Origin: Roseiarcus sp050012775
Lineage (GTDB): Bacteria > Pseudomonadota > Alphaproteobacteria > Rhizobiales > Beijerinckiaceae
NCBI GenBank assembly: GCA_050012775.1
Contig: JBEKGN010000023.1
Location: forward strand, 1-64,000
Reading direction: 5' to 3'
DNA: 64,000 nt
Shown piece after piece: positions 1-7,714 of the stretch; position 1 is the stretch's first letter, and the number at the start of each line of letters is the position of its first letter. A program made the position numbers and the translations under genes. The notes beneath the pieces are model-generated. The model was not told the DNA's origin and ran no database searches. It saw nothing but the letters and a program-made list of their open reading frames with translations.

Positions 1-1
1 G

Positions 2-58
2 TTTCAGGCGCTGGTGGACGCGATCGACTACAAACTGGTGAAGGCGACCGGCGCTTGA
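2..58 (+). CDS. 3' end of an unidentified host gene
   Basis: Only the last 18 codons and the TGA stop are in the window; the tail reads FQALVDAIDYKLVKATGA. It is too short to name. It is the host gene immediately left of the prophage and, before insertion, lay directly upstream of ssrA. Confidence 0.6.
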   Translation, partial: FQALVDAIDYKLVKATGA

Positions 59-92
59 GCGCGGCCGCGAGCCTCGCCCTCGGGGCAATAGC

Positions 93-126
93 GCCCGGCT
101 CATCCAGAGGGGCGGCCGGGCCCTTT
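93..126 (+). terminator. Probable terminator of the left host gene, cut by the prophage
   Basis: A perfect 7-bp stem (GCCCGGC at 93-99, GCCGGGC at 115-121) is followed by CC and a short T run. The T run continues into the first base of the prophage. Rejoining the flanks gives hairpin-CCTTT-GCAG, so the T tract is short and the call is moderate. It lies 35 nt after the stop of the left host gene. Confidence 0.45.
122..126. repeat. Target-site duplication, left copy (CCTTT)
   Basis: CCTTT immediately precedes the first base of the prophage and is repeated at 42620-42624 immediately after its last base. A 5-bp duplication is what MuA-type transposition produces. Confidence 0.9.
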
Positions 127-150
127 TGTGCCGCGCAAGATCAAGTGGCA
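127..150 (+). repeat. Left end, transposase-site-like repeat L1
   Basis: The element starts TGTGCC and contains gcgcaagatcaagtggca at 133-150. The same 18-mer recurs at 249-266 and, inverted with changes, three times at the right end. Position and arrangement match the MuA end-binding sites of phage Mu. Confidence 0.85.
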
Positions 151-248
151 CTGGCGGGGCGAGGTGGGATTTGGTGGGCGCTGGCGGGCGAATGGCTTGA
201 AAAAGCGGGCGGCTCCGGGCGTCGGTGGGCGTCGAGAGCGACGTGAGC

Positions 249-266
249 GCGCAAGATCAAGTGGCA
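249..266 (+). repeat. Transposase-site-like repeat L2
   Basis: This is an exact copy of the 18-bp L1 core, 116 bp further in. Mu also has its L1 and L2 sites about 100 bp apart. No convincing third left site was found by eye. Confidence 0.8.
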
Positions 267-344
267 GCGCGAAAGGCGGCGTGCGGCGGAGGGCAAAAAG
301 CTAAGCCGTTGAAATGCCGAGGGCGACGTTTTGGCGGGGCCGTC

Positions 345-462
345 GAACATGCAAATGACAGGATGACGCCGAAACACCGTGGAATGAAGCGGAAAGGCGC
401 GGAAAACCGGGGAAAACAGCCAAATGAGGCCGGGACTCGAACTGTGGCGAACATGCAAATGA
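345..462 (+). repeat. Pair of 14-bp direct repeats in the left-end non-coding region
   Basis: GAACATGCAAATGA occurs at 345-358 and 449-462, 104 bp apart. The stretch from 151 to 490 has no supportable gene; apart from L2 and this pair it shows only A-rich patches. The pair could be protein-binding sites (for example a divergent end site or host factor site), but nothing identifies the ligand. Confidence 0.5.
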
Positions 463-490
463 AATTGGCCTAAAACCGCCTTCTGAAGTG

Positions 491-958
491 CTATTCGTCC
501 TTCCAGGCACGGTACGAGGGAGACTCGGGAAGGCTGAACTGGACGTCGAAGGCGAAGCCTCCGACAGCTTCGCCGAAGACCGCGCAACTGAGGAGGGCGG
601 TCTTAAGATCGCGATACGCGCGCTCTCCCGACGCAAGCGTCGCCTCGTGGCACGCGACCAGTTCTGATCTGATGAACTCCGGCCGCCGTCCGGAGTAGGC
701 GCCCCCGAAGTGTGCGACCAGGTCGAAGAATCGCGGCGGCGGGAATTTCACTTCGGCGAAGGTCTCGGCCTCCTGCCACTTCCCGCAGTTCATCGTAAGC
801 GGGTACTCTACCCCTTTGAACACGACGTTGCCGATCTCGCTCCGCCTGTCGAAAGTCGCGCCCGTCGCCTGGACAATGCGGGCCGTGACGACGTCGCATT
901 CGTCGGCGAGACAAGGTGTCGCGAACAACAACGCCGCAAAAGCGAGCCAAACCTTCAC
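491..958 (-). CDS. Secreted protein of unknown function at the left prophage end
   Basis: The protein of about 155 residues is transcribed leftward, between the repressor and the left terminus. The GTG at 958 is preferred because AGGGGG lies 6-7 nt upstream. The in-frame ATG at 991 has no such site and would overlap the repressor end. The product starts VKVWLAFAALLFATPCLADE, a clear signal peptide with likely cleavage after CLA. The mature part has four cysteines (DECDVV, MNCGKW, VACHE, LLSCAV), suggesting disulfides in the periplasm. The family was not recognised. A gene on the repressor side of a Mu-like phage can be expressed in the lysogen, so this is a candidate lysogenic-conversion gene. 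Confidence 0.7.
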   Translation of the reverse strand: MKVWLAFAALLFATPCLADECDVVTARIVQATGATFDRRSEIGNVVFKGVEYPLTMNCGKWQEAETFAEVKFPPPRFFDLVAHFGGAYSGRRPEFIRSELVACHEATLASGERAYRDLKTALLSCAVFGEAVGGFAFDVQFSLPESPSYRAWKDE

Positions 959-969
959 CGTGAAGCCCC

Positions 970-1662
970 CTAAAGCCGGTTGTCCCACCATATCACCTTG
1001 CCGATGATGGACAAGCCGCCGTCGCGGCCGCGTCTGAAGACTTCGGGCGGGTGCTCGATGTGGTTGTCGCTCCAGATCAAGAGAAAATCGTCGCCGAGGT
1101 CGCGCAGACGCTTCAATCTGAGGTCGCCGCTCTGGTTGAAGACGAATATCTCGTCAGGCTTTTGCCGCTCACGCGGCGCCTTGCGCGCGGGCGCCCGCCA
1201 ACGGCGCGGCACTTTCTGACGCTCGTCGATGATCAGCATCGCATTGTCCTGAATCGTCGGCGCCATCGAGTCGCCGGCGCAGCGCAGGCACGAGAGGTCG
1301 GCGTCGGGCCGCGCGAACGTGCGGACAAACTCCCTCGGCAGGGCGAGCTCGCCGACCGCGCGAACGACGTCGGCAGCGCGCCCGGCGCCAGCCGCCGCGC
1401 TGACGTCGAGAACCGGGATTTTTACCAACGGCGGCTCCGGCGGCGGCGCCTCGGCGGGGAGAAAGAAGCTGATCGGCCTGCCCGTCGCCTCGGCGATGGC
1501 GAGCAATTCCGCCGCGTCCGGCCATGTGGCGCCGTCGATCCAGCTTTGCAGCGTGCGATATGTCGCGCCCGGATGCAGCTTGGCGAAGCTCATCGCATTG
1601 CGGCGACCGCCGATCGCCTCATCGAGACGCTCTCGAAGAAAATTGAGCGCGTCAGCCGGCAA
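970..1662 (-). CDS. CI/LexA-like phage repressor with S24 peptidase domain
   Basis: An N-terminal helix-turn-helix region (about residues 5-62 from the chosen start) is followed by a proline-rich linker and an S24-type self-cleaving domain. The motif GDSM gives Ser132 and LRLKRL gives Lys184, the expected Ser-Lys pair. An Ala-Gly bond near residues 91-92 is a possible self-cleavage site. The frame is open to a TTG at 1701, but TTG at 1662 has AGGGGG 5 nt upstream and is preferred. It is divergent from the early operon and should maintain lysogeny. The Ser-Lys domain suggests RecA-linked induction, unlike Mu's own c repressor. Confidence 0.85.
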   Translation of the reverse strand: MPADALNFLRERLDEAIGGRRNAMSFAKLHPGATYRTLQSWIDGATWPDAAELLAIAEATGRPISFFLPAEAPPPEPPLVKIPVLDVSAAAGAGRAADVVRAVGELALPREFVRTFARPDADLSCLRCAGDSMAPTIQDNAMLIIDERQKVPRRWRAPARKAPRERQKPDEIFVFNQSGDLRLKRLRDLGDDFLLIWSDNHIEHPPEVFRRGRDGGLSIIGKVIWWDNRL

Positions 1663-1695
1663 AGACGCCCCCTGTGGAAAATTTCCTCGAATAGC

Positions 1696-1742
1696 CGTCA
1701 AGCGTGCTTGACGCGACTCGTAATTTTCTTCTACTTTGACGC
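1696..1742. promoter_or_regulatory. Divergent control region with repressor/Ner operator-like repeats
   Basis: A perfect 18-bp palindrome, CGTCAAGCGTGCTTGACG, lies at 1696-1713. Its half-site TTGACGC recurs as a direct repeat at 1736-1742, 28 bp downstream. The TTGACG hexamers also resemble -35 elements, but no clean -10 hexamer follows either one, so the promoter start is not assigned. The region separates the leftward repressor from the rightward ner-like gene. Confidence 0.55.
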
Positions 1743-1796
1743 CGTAGCTGATTTGCGGTCGCAGAAACTTGCGACTTGCGCCGAGGGGAACCGCGA

Positions 1797-2132
1797 ATGA
1801 CGCGCCTGCGCGGCAATAAAGAGGGCTGGCACAGCGCCGACATCGTCGCGGCGGTTCGCAAGAACGGCTCGTCGCTGGTAGCGATCTCCGAATCGCTCGG
1901 ATTGACCCGCTCGGCCGCTTCGCGGGCGCTGCTGCGGCCCCACGCGCGCGTCAACAAAGCCATCGCCGCCCTCATCGGCGCGCCCCTGCACGAAATTTGG
2001 CCCCAGTGGTTCGACGCGGACGGAGAGCGCATCTCCGCGCGCCTCCGTCCGCGTTCCCGTCCCCGATCTCCCACGACTCGCGTCTCGGAGTCGAATCCCG
2101 CCGCGTACCCGCCCTCAAAGACAGCGGCCTAA
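1797..2132 (+). CDS. Ner-like DNA-binding regulator
   Basis: The 111-residue protein is the first gene of the rightward early operon. Residues about 11-66 match the Ner/Nlp family: a helix-turn-helix (SLVAISESLGLTRSAASRAL) ending in the typical HEIWPQWF segment. In Mu, Ner dampens early and repressor transcription. The ATG at 1797 is chosen for AGGGGAA just upstream. The tail after residue 70 is Arg/Ser/Pro-rich and poorly conserved-looking. Confidence 0.85.
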   Translation: MTRLRGNKEGWHSADIVAAVRKNGSSLVAISESLGLTRSAASRALLRPHARVNKAIAALIGAPLHEIWPQWFDADGERISARLRPRSRPRSPTTRVSESNPAAYPPSKTAA

Positions 2133-2135
2133 CCC

Positions 2136-2957
2136 ATGCCTAAGAGCCTTCATATCGACTCCATCGACGCGAGCGACCGGCTGCGGCCGGTCGAGCCTTC
2201 CCATGTCGCCCTGATCGCCGCCTCGATTGAGGAGCGCGGCCTCGAACAGCCGATTATCGTGCGCCCCGCCGGCGACGGCTACAAGCTGACGATCGGTGCG
2301 CATCGGCTCGCCGCCGTGAAAGAACTCGGCTGGACCGAGCTCCAGGTCGGCAGTCAAGTGATCATCCGCGAAGAGGACGATCTTTCCGCCAAAATCGCGG
2401 AAATCGACGAGAACCTGGCGCGGCATGAGCTGAACGCGCTCGACCGCGCGCTGTTTCTCGCCGAGCGCAAGCGGCTGTACGACGAGGCTCGGCAGGGGCC
2501 GGGCAAAGGCGGCGACCGAAAGTCGCAGAAATTCAAGGAGGAGATCAAATCGCAATCATTGCGAATTGATCTTTCGCCCCGGTTTACCGAGGAAGCGGCC
2601 GAGCGCGTCGGCCTGTCGGAGCGGACGGTGCAGCTCGCCCTGCGCATCGCCTCCGGCCTCGACCGCGAGGCGATGCAGGCGCTTCGCGGGACGCGGATCG
2701 AGCGCAACCAGGCCGAGCTGCTCGCCCTCATCGACCTGTCCGTCGCGCAGCAGCGGGCCGCGGCGAAAGAGATCGCCTCCGGCGTCAAGACGGTGCGCGA
2801 GGCGCGGGTCGCTATCGGCGTCGACAAGGCCGTTTCCGACGATCCGCAGGGGCGCGCGTACGCCACGCTGCTCGCGGCGTGGGCGAAGGCGGACGCGAAG
2901 ACCAAGAAGGCATTCCTCAAGGACATCGGCGCCGAGATCGTCAAGGCGAAGGGCTGA
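2136..2957 (+). CDS. ParB/RepB-like nuclease-domain protein
   Basis: The 273-residue protein begins 4 nt after the ner-like gene. The N-terminal half is a ParB N-domain with the box GAHRLAAVKELG (about residues 54-65), a preceding 'EQPIIVRP' strand and the following 'IDENLARHEL' helix. The middle carries a helix-turn-helix (AERVGLSERTVQLAL). ParB-like proteins occur at this place in several Mu-like phages. The role is likely DNA binding or CTP-dependent clamp behaviour in early control, but it is not proven here. Confidence 0.85.
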   Translation: MPKSLHIDSIDASDRLRPVEPSHVALIAASIEERGLEQPIIVRPAGDGYKLTIGAHRLAAVKELGWTELQVGSQVIIREEDDLSAKIAEIDENLARHELNALDRALFLAERKRLYDEARQGPGKGGDRKSQKFKEEIKSQSLRIDLSPRFTEEAAERVGLSERTVQLALRIASGLDREAMQALRGTRIERNQAELLALIDLSVAQQRAAAKEIASGVKTVREARVAIGVDKAVSDDPQGRAYATLLAAWAKADAKTKKAFLKDIGAEIVKAKG

Positions 2958-2961
2958 GACG

Positions 2962-3447
2962 ATGAAGGCCCTGACGATCTGGCAGCCCTGGGCGTCGCTG
3001 ATCATTGCTCACGCGAAGCGCTACGAATTTCGCGGCTGGGCCGCTCCGAAGAGCGTCCGCGGCGAGCGCATCGCCATCCACGCTGGCGCGCGCAAGGTCA
3101 AGCGCGACGACATTGCGGCGCTCCTCCTCGACTTGCGCGACGCGCCGTGGCGCACCGGCCTCGATAAGGCGATCGCCGAGCCGCTGCTCCAGAAGGCGCT
3201 CCTGGAGCCGGACATTTTTCCGCTGGCGTCCGTCATCGGCACGGCGACGCTTGGATGGCCCGTTCGGGCCGTTCATCTCGCCGCCGAGTTCGGCGCGCCG
3301 CCGAACGACTCCGACCGCATTGAGCACGGCCTTTGGGCGTGGCCGTTGAGCTCGCCCTTGCCGCTCGAACCCATAAAGCCGGCCCGCGGCGCGCAGGGCT
3401 TCTGGGAATGGGGCCAAGCCGATTTCTTCAATGCGGACGTCGTTTGA
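2962..3447 (+). CDS. ASCH-domain protein
   Basis: The 161-residue protein begins MKALTIWQPWASLI, the typical start of ASCH (PUA-fold) proteins, which bind RNA or modified nucleosides. It continues with the 'KRYEFRGW' and 'IAIHAG' strands expected of the fold. The stop overlaps the transposase start (TGATG). It belongs to the early operon, and its substrate cannot be told from sequence. Confidence 0.75.
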   Translation: MKALTIWQPWASLIIAHAKRYEFRGWAAPKSVRGERIAIHAGARKVKRDDIAALLLDLRDAPWRTGLDKAIAEPLLQKALLEPDIFPLASVIGTATLGWPVRAVHLAAEFGAPPNDSDRIEHGLWAWPLSSPLPLEPIKPARGAQGFWEWGQADFFNADVV

Positions 3448-5801
3448 TGCGTGACTGGCTCTCCTGCGCCGAACTCGCCGATCTCGCGCTGCCCGGTTTG
3501 CCCGGCACGCGCCAGGGCTGGGACGAATTCGTCGAACGGGAGGGCTGGCTGAAGCGCAAGGACAAGGTCCGGCTGCGCAAGGGCAAAGGCGGCGGCCTGG
3601 AATATCACGTCGAGCTACTGCCCGCCGCCGCGCTCGCGGCTTACGCGGCGCGCGCGATCGGCGCCGTCGAATTGCCAAACGACCAGCTCGCCGCCGCCGC
3701 GGCCGATCCCAAGGCGGCGCAGCTCACGCTGCCCGCGCTGGAATCGCGCGACGCGCGCCTCGCGCTGCTCTCGGCGGCCGACCGCTTCGCCCGCAACGCC
3801 TCGCTTTCGCGCCGCACTGCCGACGCCGCGTTTTGCGCGCTCTACGGGCTCGACCGGCTCGCGATCGAGCCATGGATCAAGGCCGCTGTGAAGCGCCTGG
3901 CGCCGCGGACGTTGGCGCGCTGGCGCGAACAGCTCAAGTCCGGCTCGCCGTCGCGCCTCGGCGTCGATCGCGGCGCCGCGCGGCGCGGCAAAGGCGCGCT
4001 GGCGACCGCCGAGGGCGGCGAAGTGAAGAAGTACGTCCTCGCCCTCGTCGCGCATCAGCCGCACCTCTCGGCGGACCACGTGCGCGAGTGCGTCGCCGCC
4101 AAATTCCCGGCCTTCGCCGCGCCGCCGGTGCGCACGTTTCAGCACTATTTGAAGGGCCTTAAAACGAGCCAAGGCGCGCTGCTCGCCAAAATCACCAACC
4201 CGGACGCGTTCAAGTCGCGTTTCCGCCTCTCCGGCACCAATTCCCACCCCGTCAGCCGCCTCAACGAGCTCTGGCAGATCGACGCCTCGCCGGCCGACGT
4301 GCTGTGCGTCGACGGGCGCCATTCGATCTACGCCTGCGTCGACATTTTCTCGCGGCGCCTCGCCATCCAGGTCACGCGCACGCCGCGCGCGGAGTCGGTG
4401 GCGCTGTTGATGCGCCGCGCCATCCTCGCCTGGGGCGTGCCGGAGCGGGTCAAGACCGACAACGGCTCGGATTTCACCGCCAAGGCGACGCAACGGCTGT
4501 TCGCCTCGCTGAGAATCGAAACCGAGGCGTCGACGCCGTTCTCGCCGGAGCAAAAAGGCCATGTCGAGCGCGCGATCGGCACGCTGCAGCGCGATCTCAT
4601 GCCGCTGCTGCCCGGCTTCATCGGCCATTCGGTGAAAGACCGCAAAGTGATCGAGGAGCGCAAGGCGTTCTCCGCCCGGCTCGGCGAGAGCGACGCCGAC
4701 GCCTTCTGCGTCGAGCTGAAAGCCGAGGAATTGCAGCGCTTTTGCAGCGAATGGGCGGAAAACCGCTATGCCCATCGCCCGCACGAAGGGCTCTCGGGCG
4801 CGACGCCCTTCGCCACGGCCAGCGCCTATCCCGGCAAGGTGAAGCGGATCGACGACGTCCGCGCGCTCGACCTGTTGCTGGCGCCGATCGCCGGCAAGGA
4901 CGGCCTGCGCACGGTCGGCAAGACCGGCCTGCGCATCGATCACTCGCTCTACATCTTCGCCGCGGCGATGCCGGGGACGCTGGTTTTCGTGCGCATGGAC
5001 CCCGCCGACATGGGCCGCGCCTTCGTCTTCCAGCCGGACGGCGAAACCTATCTCGGCGAAGCGGTCTGCCCCGAACTCGCCGGCGTCGATCCGGCCGCGG
5101 CAGTGGCGCAGGCGCGCGCCGAACAAAAGAAGTTGCTGGAGGCGGGCGCCGCCGAGCTGCGCTCCGACATGCGCAAGATCAAACCTCGCGACCAGGTGCA
5201 TGCGGTGCTCGGCCGCGCGGCGGAAAAGGCGGCGAAAGTCGTCGCCTTCCCGCGCGCTCACGACGCCTACGCCACGCCGGCGCTCGACGCCGCGGGCGAA
5301 GCGACGCGAGGCGACGAGAAAGCGGCCGAACCGATCGAGCCCATCACCGGACTGCCGTGGTCGAAAGCGATGGAAGCGTTCGCCGAGATGCGCGAATGGG
5401 ACGCGCAGCGCGGCGAGCAGCGCGCCGAGGTCGAGAACGATATGGTCGGCGGGGCCGACGAACGCGGCGGCAACGTGGAGCCCCTGCGCGCGCGTCCGAC
5501 GCTGGCGCAAAAGATGGCGAGCGCGCGCGATATCGACGCTCGGCTGCGACGCGGCGAAGCCGTCGATGCCGCCGAGAAGGAGTGGTTCAGCCACTTCCGC
5601 CGGCAGCCCGAATACATCGGCGGATTGAGCACACCGTCGGAACGTTACCGTCATGCGCGGTTCCTGCGGGAGCTCATGAACATGAACGTGGGGCCGCTGT
5701 GGCCGGCCGAAGACCGCTGGTTCCGGGACTACACGAGCCACTCCGAATTTGTCGCTTACGACATGGCCTACGTCGATTTCGGCGAGGGGGCGCTGAGGTA
5801 A
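3447..5801 (+). CDS. MuA-type DDE transposase
   Basis: The 784-residue protein integrates and replicates the phage by transposition. It starts with a Mu DNA-binding winged helix (SCAELADLALPGLPGTRQGW, then GGGLEYHVELLP). The rve/DDE core has Asp279 (WQIDAS), Asp338 (KTDNGSDF) and Glu374 (KGHVERAIGTL), followed by the Mu-transposase C-terminal beta-barrel and a MuB-interacting tail. The spacing between the last Asp and Glu is 35 residues, shorter than the 55 of phage Mu's enzyme and like retroviral or IS3-type integrases. The ATG at 3447 overlaps the upstream stop. It should act on the 18-bp repeats at both ends. Confidence 0.95.
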   Translation: MRDWLSCAELADLALPGLPGTRQGWDEFVEREGWLKRKDKVRLRKGKGGGLEYHVELLPAAALAAYAARAIGAVELPNDQLAAAAADPKAAQLTLPALESRDARLALLSAADRFARNASLSRRTADAAFCALYGLDRLAIEPWIKAAVKRLAPRTLARWREQLKSGSPSRLGVDRGAARRGKGALATAEGGEVKKYVLALVAHQPHLSADHVRECVAAKFPAFAAPPVRTFQHYLKGLKTSQGALLAKITNPDAFKSRFRLSGTNSHPVSRLNELWQIDASPADVLCVDGRHSIYACVDIFSRRLAIQVTRTPRAESVALLMRRAILAWGVPERVKTDNGSDFTAKATQRLFASLRIETEASTPFSPEQKGHVERAIGTLQRDLMPLLPGFIGHSVKDRKVIEERKAFSARLGESDADAFCVELKAEELQRFCSEWAENRYAHRPHEGLSGATPFATASAYPGKVKRIDDVRALDLLLAPIAGKDGLRTVGKTGLRIDHSLYIFAAAMPGTLVFVRMDPADMGRAFVFQPDGETYLGEAVCPELAGVDPAAAVAQARAEQKKLLEAGAAELRSDMRKIKPRDQVHAVLGRAAEKAAKVVAFPRAHDAYATPALDAAGEATRGDEKAAEPIEPITGLPWSKAMEAFAEMREWDAQRGEQRAEVENDMVGGADERGGNVEPLRARPTLAQKMASARDIDARLRRGEAVDAAEKEWFSHFRRQPEYIGGLSTPSERYRHARFLRELMNMNVGPLWPAEDRWFRDYTSHSEFVAYDMAYVDFGEGALR

Positions 5802-5877
5802 CGGCGTTGCGCCGCCAAAGCGAAAATCCCGGCGCCGCGTGGCGTCAAGCGCCGGGGAAGTTGCCAAAGCGTTGGAC

Positions 5878-5903
5878 AAAAAAAGGGCCGCCCGAAGGCG
5901 GCC
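5878..5903 (-). terminator. Strong intrinsic terminator facing leftward between the A and B genes
   Basis: A perfect 7-bp stem, GGCCGCC-CGAA-GGCGGCC (5886-5903), is preceded on the plus strand by seven A. Read leftward, this is a TTCG-capped hairpin followed by CTTTTTTT, a textbook terminator. Rightward there is no T tract. It lies in the 127-bp gap between the transposase and the MuB gene and would stop antisense transcripts entering the transposase gene. Confidence 0.75.
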
Positions 5904-5928
5904 GAGGAAATATTTGAAGGACTGAACA

Positions 5929-6711
5929 ATGACAGATCAAGGGAAAATCGTCAAACCGCCAGCGCAGGGCTCGCTGGCGCCGCTCAAGAACGTCATGGGC
6001 TTCATGGCGCTGGTGACAAAGCTGCAACAGCGGGGGCCGCACCTGCCGAACCTCGGCGTGATGCACGGCTGGAGCGGCGTCGGCAAGAGCTACGCCTCGA
6101 TCTATGCGCAGAACCGCACGCGCGCGGTGCGCGTCGAGGTCGGGGAAAGCTGGAACCGCAAGAGCTTCGTGCGCGCGATCCTGTTGGAGTGCGGCGTCGC
6201 CAACCCGAAGGGCGCGACCGCCGATCTCGTCGGCGAGGCGATCGGCCTGCTCGGCGACGAGCCGAACCGGCCGCTGATCGTCGACGAGGCCGACAAGCTG
6301 GTCGACAAGGGGCTGATCGAGATCGTGCGCGAGATCTCGGAGGCGAGCCAGGTCCCCGTGCTGCTCATCGGCGAAGAGCTGTTGCCGCAGAAGCTGGCGC
6401 GGGTCGAGCGCGTGCATAACCGCGTGCTCGACTGGTACGGCGCGGAGCCTTGCGACATGGAGGATGCTCGCCACCTGGCGCGCATCTTCCTCGCCAACGC
6501 GGCGATCGACGACGAACTGCTCGAAGTGGTGCGCGTCAAGGCCGAGGGGCGGGCGCGACGCATCGTCGTGACGCTTTCGGGCATGAGCGACTGGGCGCGC
6601 AACAAGGGCGTGCGCGAGCTCAACGTCAAGAACTTCGACGGCGCCGTTTATACCGGCGAAGCGCCCAAGGCGCGATCGTCGCGGCTGCAGGGCGTCGGGA
6701 GGGGCCGATGA
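5929..6711 (+). CDS. MuB-type AAA+ ATPase, transposition target selector
   Basis: The 260-residue protein has Walker A GWSGVGKS at 47-54 and Walker B LIVDEAD with Asp119/Glu120. Its family is the MuB/ExeA-like AAA+ ATPases, which bind target DNA and stimulate the transposase. The start is preceded by GAAGGA. Its stop overlaps the next gene by ATGA. It is the second transposition gene, directly after the transposase. Confidence 0.93.
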   Translation: MTDQGKIVKPPAQGSLAPLKNVMGFMALVTKLQQRGPHLPNLGVMHGWSGVGKSYASIYAQNRTRAVRVEVGESWNRKSFVRAILLECGVANPKGATADLVGEAIGLLGDEPNRPLIVDEADKLVDKGLIEIVREISEASQVPVLLIGEELLPQKLARVERVHNRVLDWYGAEPCDMEDARHLARIFLANAAIDDELLEVVRVKAEGRARRIVVTLSGMSDWARNKGVRELNVKNFDGAVYTGEAPKARSSRLQGVGRGR

Positions 6712-7286
6712 AGTCCACGCACGCCCTCGGCGGCCACGCGCATTTCTGGCGCGTCGCCTGCGCGCTCACCCAGCAGAGCGGGGAGAAGGCCTTCACCGCT
6801 CACGACATCATCCAGCGCTCGAACGGCGCGACGGCCAAGGTCGTTTCGTCGTGGATCGGCCGCATGCTGAGGCTGAAGGCGATCGTCTGCGTCGATATGG
6901 CGGAAGTGCGGGGCGCGACCGGCGCCCGCAAGCGCAAGGCCTATCGCGTCGTCGCCCCGTCGCGCACGCCGCCGCGCGACCCGGCGTCGCTGCGCGGCCT
7001 GCCGCGCCAGTATCTTTGGACGGCGATGCGTACGCTCGGCACGTTCACCGTCGCCGAACTGGCGGTCGCCGCCTCGACCGACGAAGTGGCCATCGGCGAA
7101 AAGACGGCGGGAAACTGGGTGCGCGAGCTCGCGGCGGCCGACGTGCTGCGCCTCGCCGGCGTCAACAAGCGGAACGGGGGCGCCGAGAAGGTTTGGCGGC
7201 TGCGGCCGAGCGCCAACACCGGCCCGACACCGCCGCGCGTCGCGACACGCGGCCGTCGCATCGAACAGGCGGAGGCCGTCTCGTGA
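6708..7286 (+). CDS. Early protein with two winged-helix-like segments, unknown function
   Basis: The 192-residue protein overlaps the MuB gene and the next gene by 4 and 4 nt. Residues about 25-80 (AFTAHDIIQRSNGATAKVVS) and about 105-160 (FTVAELAVAASTDEVAIGEK) look like two helix-turn-helix/wing repeats. It is probably a DNA-binding early regulator or replication accessory. The family was not recognised. Confidence 0.7.
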   Translation: MKSTHALGGHAHFWRVACALTQQSGEKAFTAHDIIQRSNGATAKVVSSWIGRMLRLKAIVCVDMAEVRGATGARKRKAYRVVAPSRTPPRDPASLRGLPRQYLWTAMRTLGTFTVAELAVAASTDEVAIGEKTAGNWVRELAAADVLRLAGVNKRNGGAEKVWRLRPSANTGPTPPRVATRGRRIEQAEAVS

Positions 7287-7714
7287 ACGCTCCCCTTTTT
7301 TCCCCGCCCGCGGGCGTTAACGTTAACGGCTCGCGCAAGACCGACTTCCTCGCCAACGCCCGCAAGGGCTGGGGCGAGGCGCCGCCGGACTGGGTCATCC
7401 GTCTCGCCGAGGAATGCGTTCGTTCGAGCGCATCCGACGTCGCGCAGCGTCTCGACTATTCCGTCGCCGTGATTTCGGGCGTCGTGCTCGGCCATTATAA
7501 GGGCGACGTCGGCAAGGTCGAGGCGAAGGTGCGCGGCGCCTATATGGGCGCCGTCGTCGAGTGCCCGATCCTCGGCGAGATCGAGCGCGACCGCTGCATC
7601 GCCGAGCAGCGCTTCAAGCATTCGGCCACGTCGGCGATGCGGGCGAAGCTCTATCGCGCCTGCCGGTCGGGCTGCGAGCATTCGCGGCTGAAGAAGGAGG
7701 GCGGCGATGTCTGA
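7283..7714 (+). CDS. Mu-like phage early regulator with HTH and Cys-rich tail
   Basis: The 143-residue protein starts at a GTG that overlaps the previous stop. The centre (SASDVAQRLDYSVAVISGVV) is a lambda-type helix-turn-helix. The second half has VECPILGEIERDRC and YRACRSGCEHSR, possible metal ligands. A gene of this layout is common in the early operon of Mu-like phages. Its target is unknown. Confidence 0.75.
   Translation: MNAPLFSPPAGVNVNGSRKTDFLANARKGWGEAPPDWVIRLAEECVRSSASDVAQRLDYSVAVISGVVLGHYKGDVGKVEAKVRGAYMGAVVECPILGEIERDRCIAEQRFKHSATSAMRAKLYRACRSGCEHSRLKKEGGDV

Noticed and set aside
55..636. Several overlapping open frames on both strands in the left arm
   Set aside because: They have no ribosome sites or family signals and run across the prophage terminus. 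They are by-products of high GC.
3615..5879. A 754-codon leftward frame opposite the transposase gene
   Set aside because: Arg/Gly-rich composition, no motifs, and complete overlap with a clear DDE transposase. High-GC shadow.
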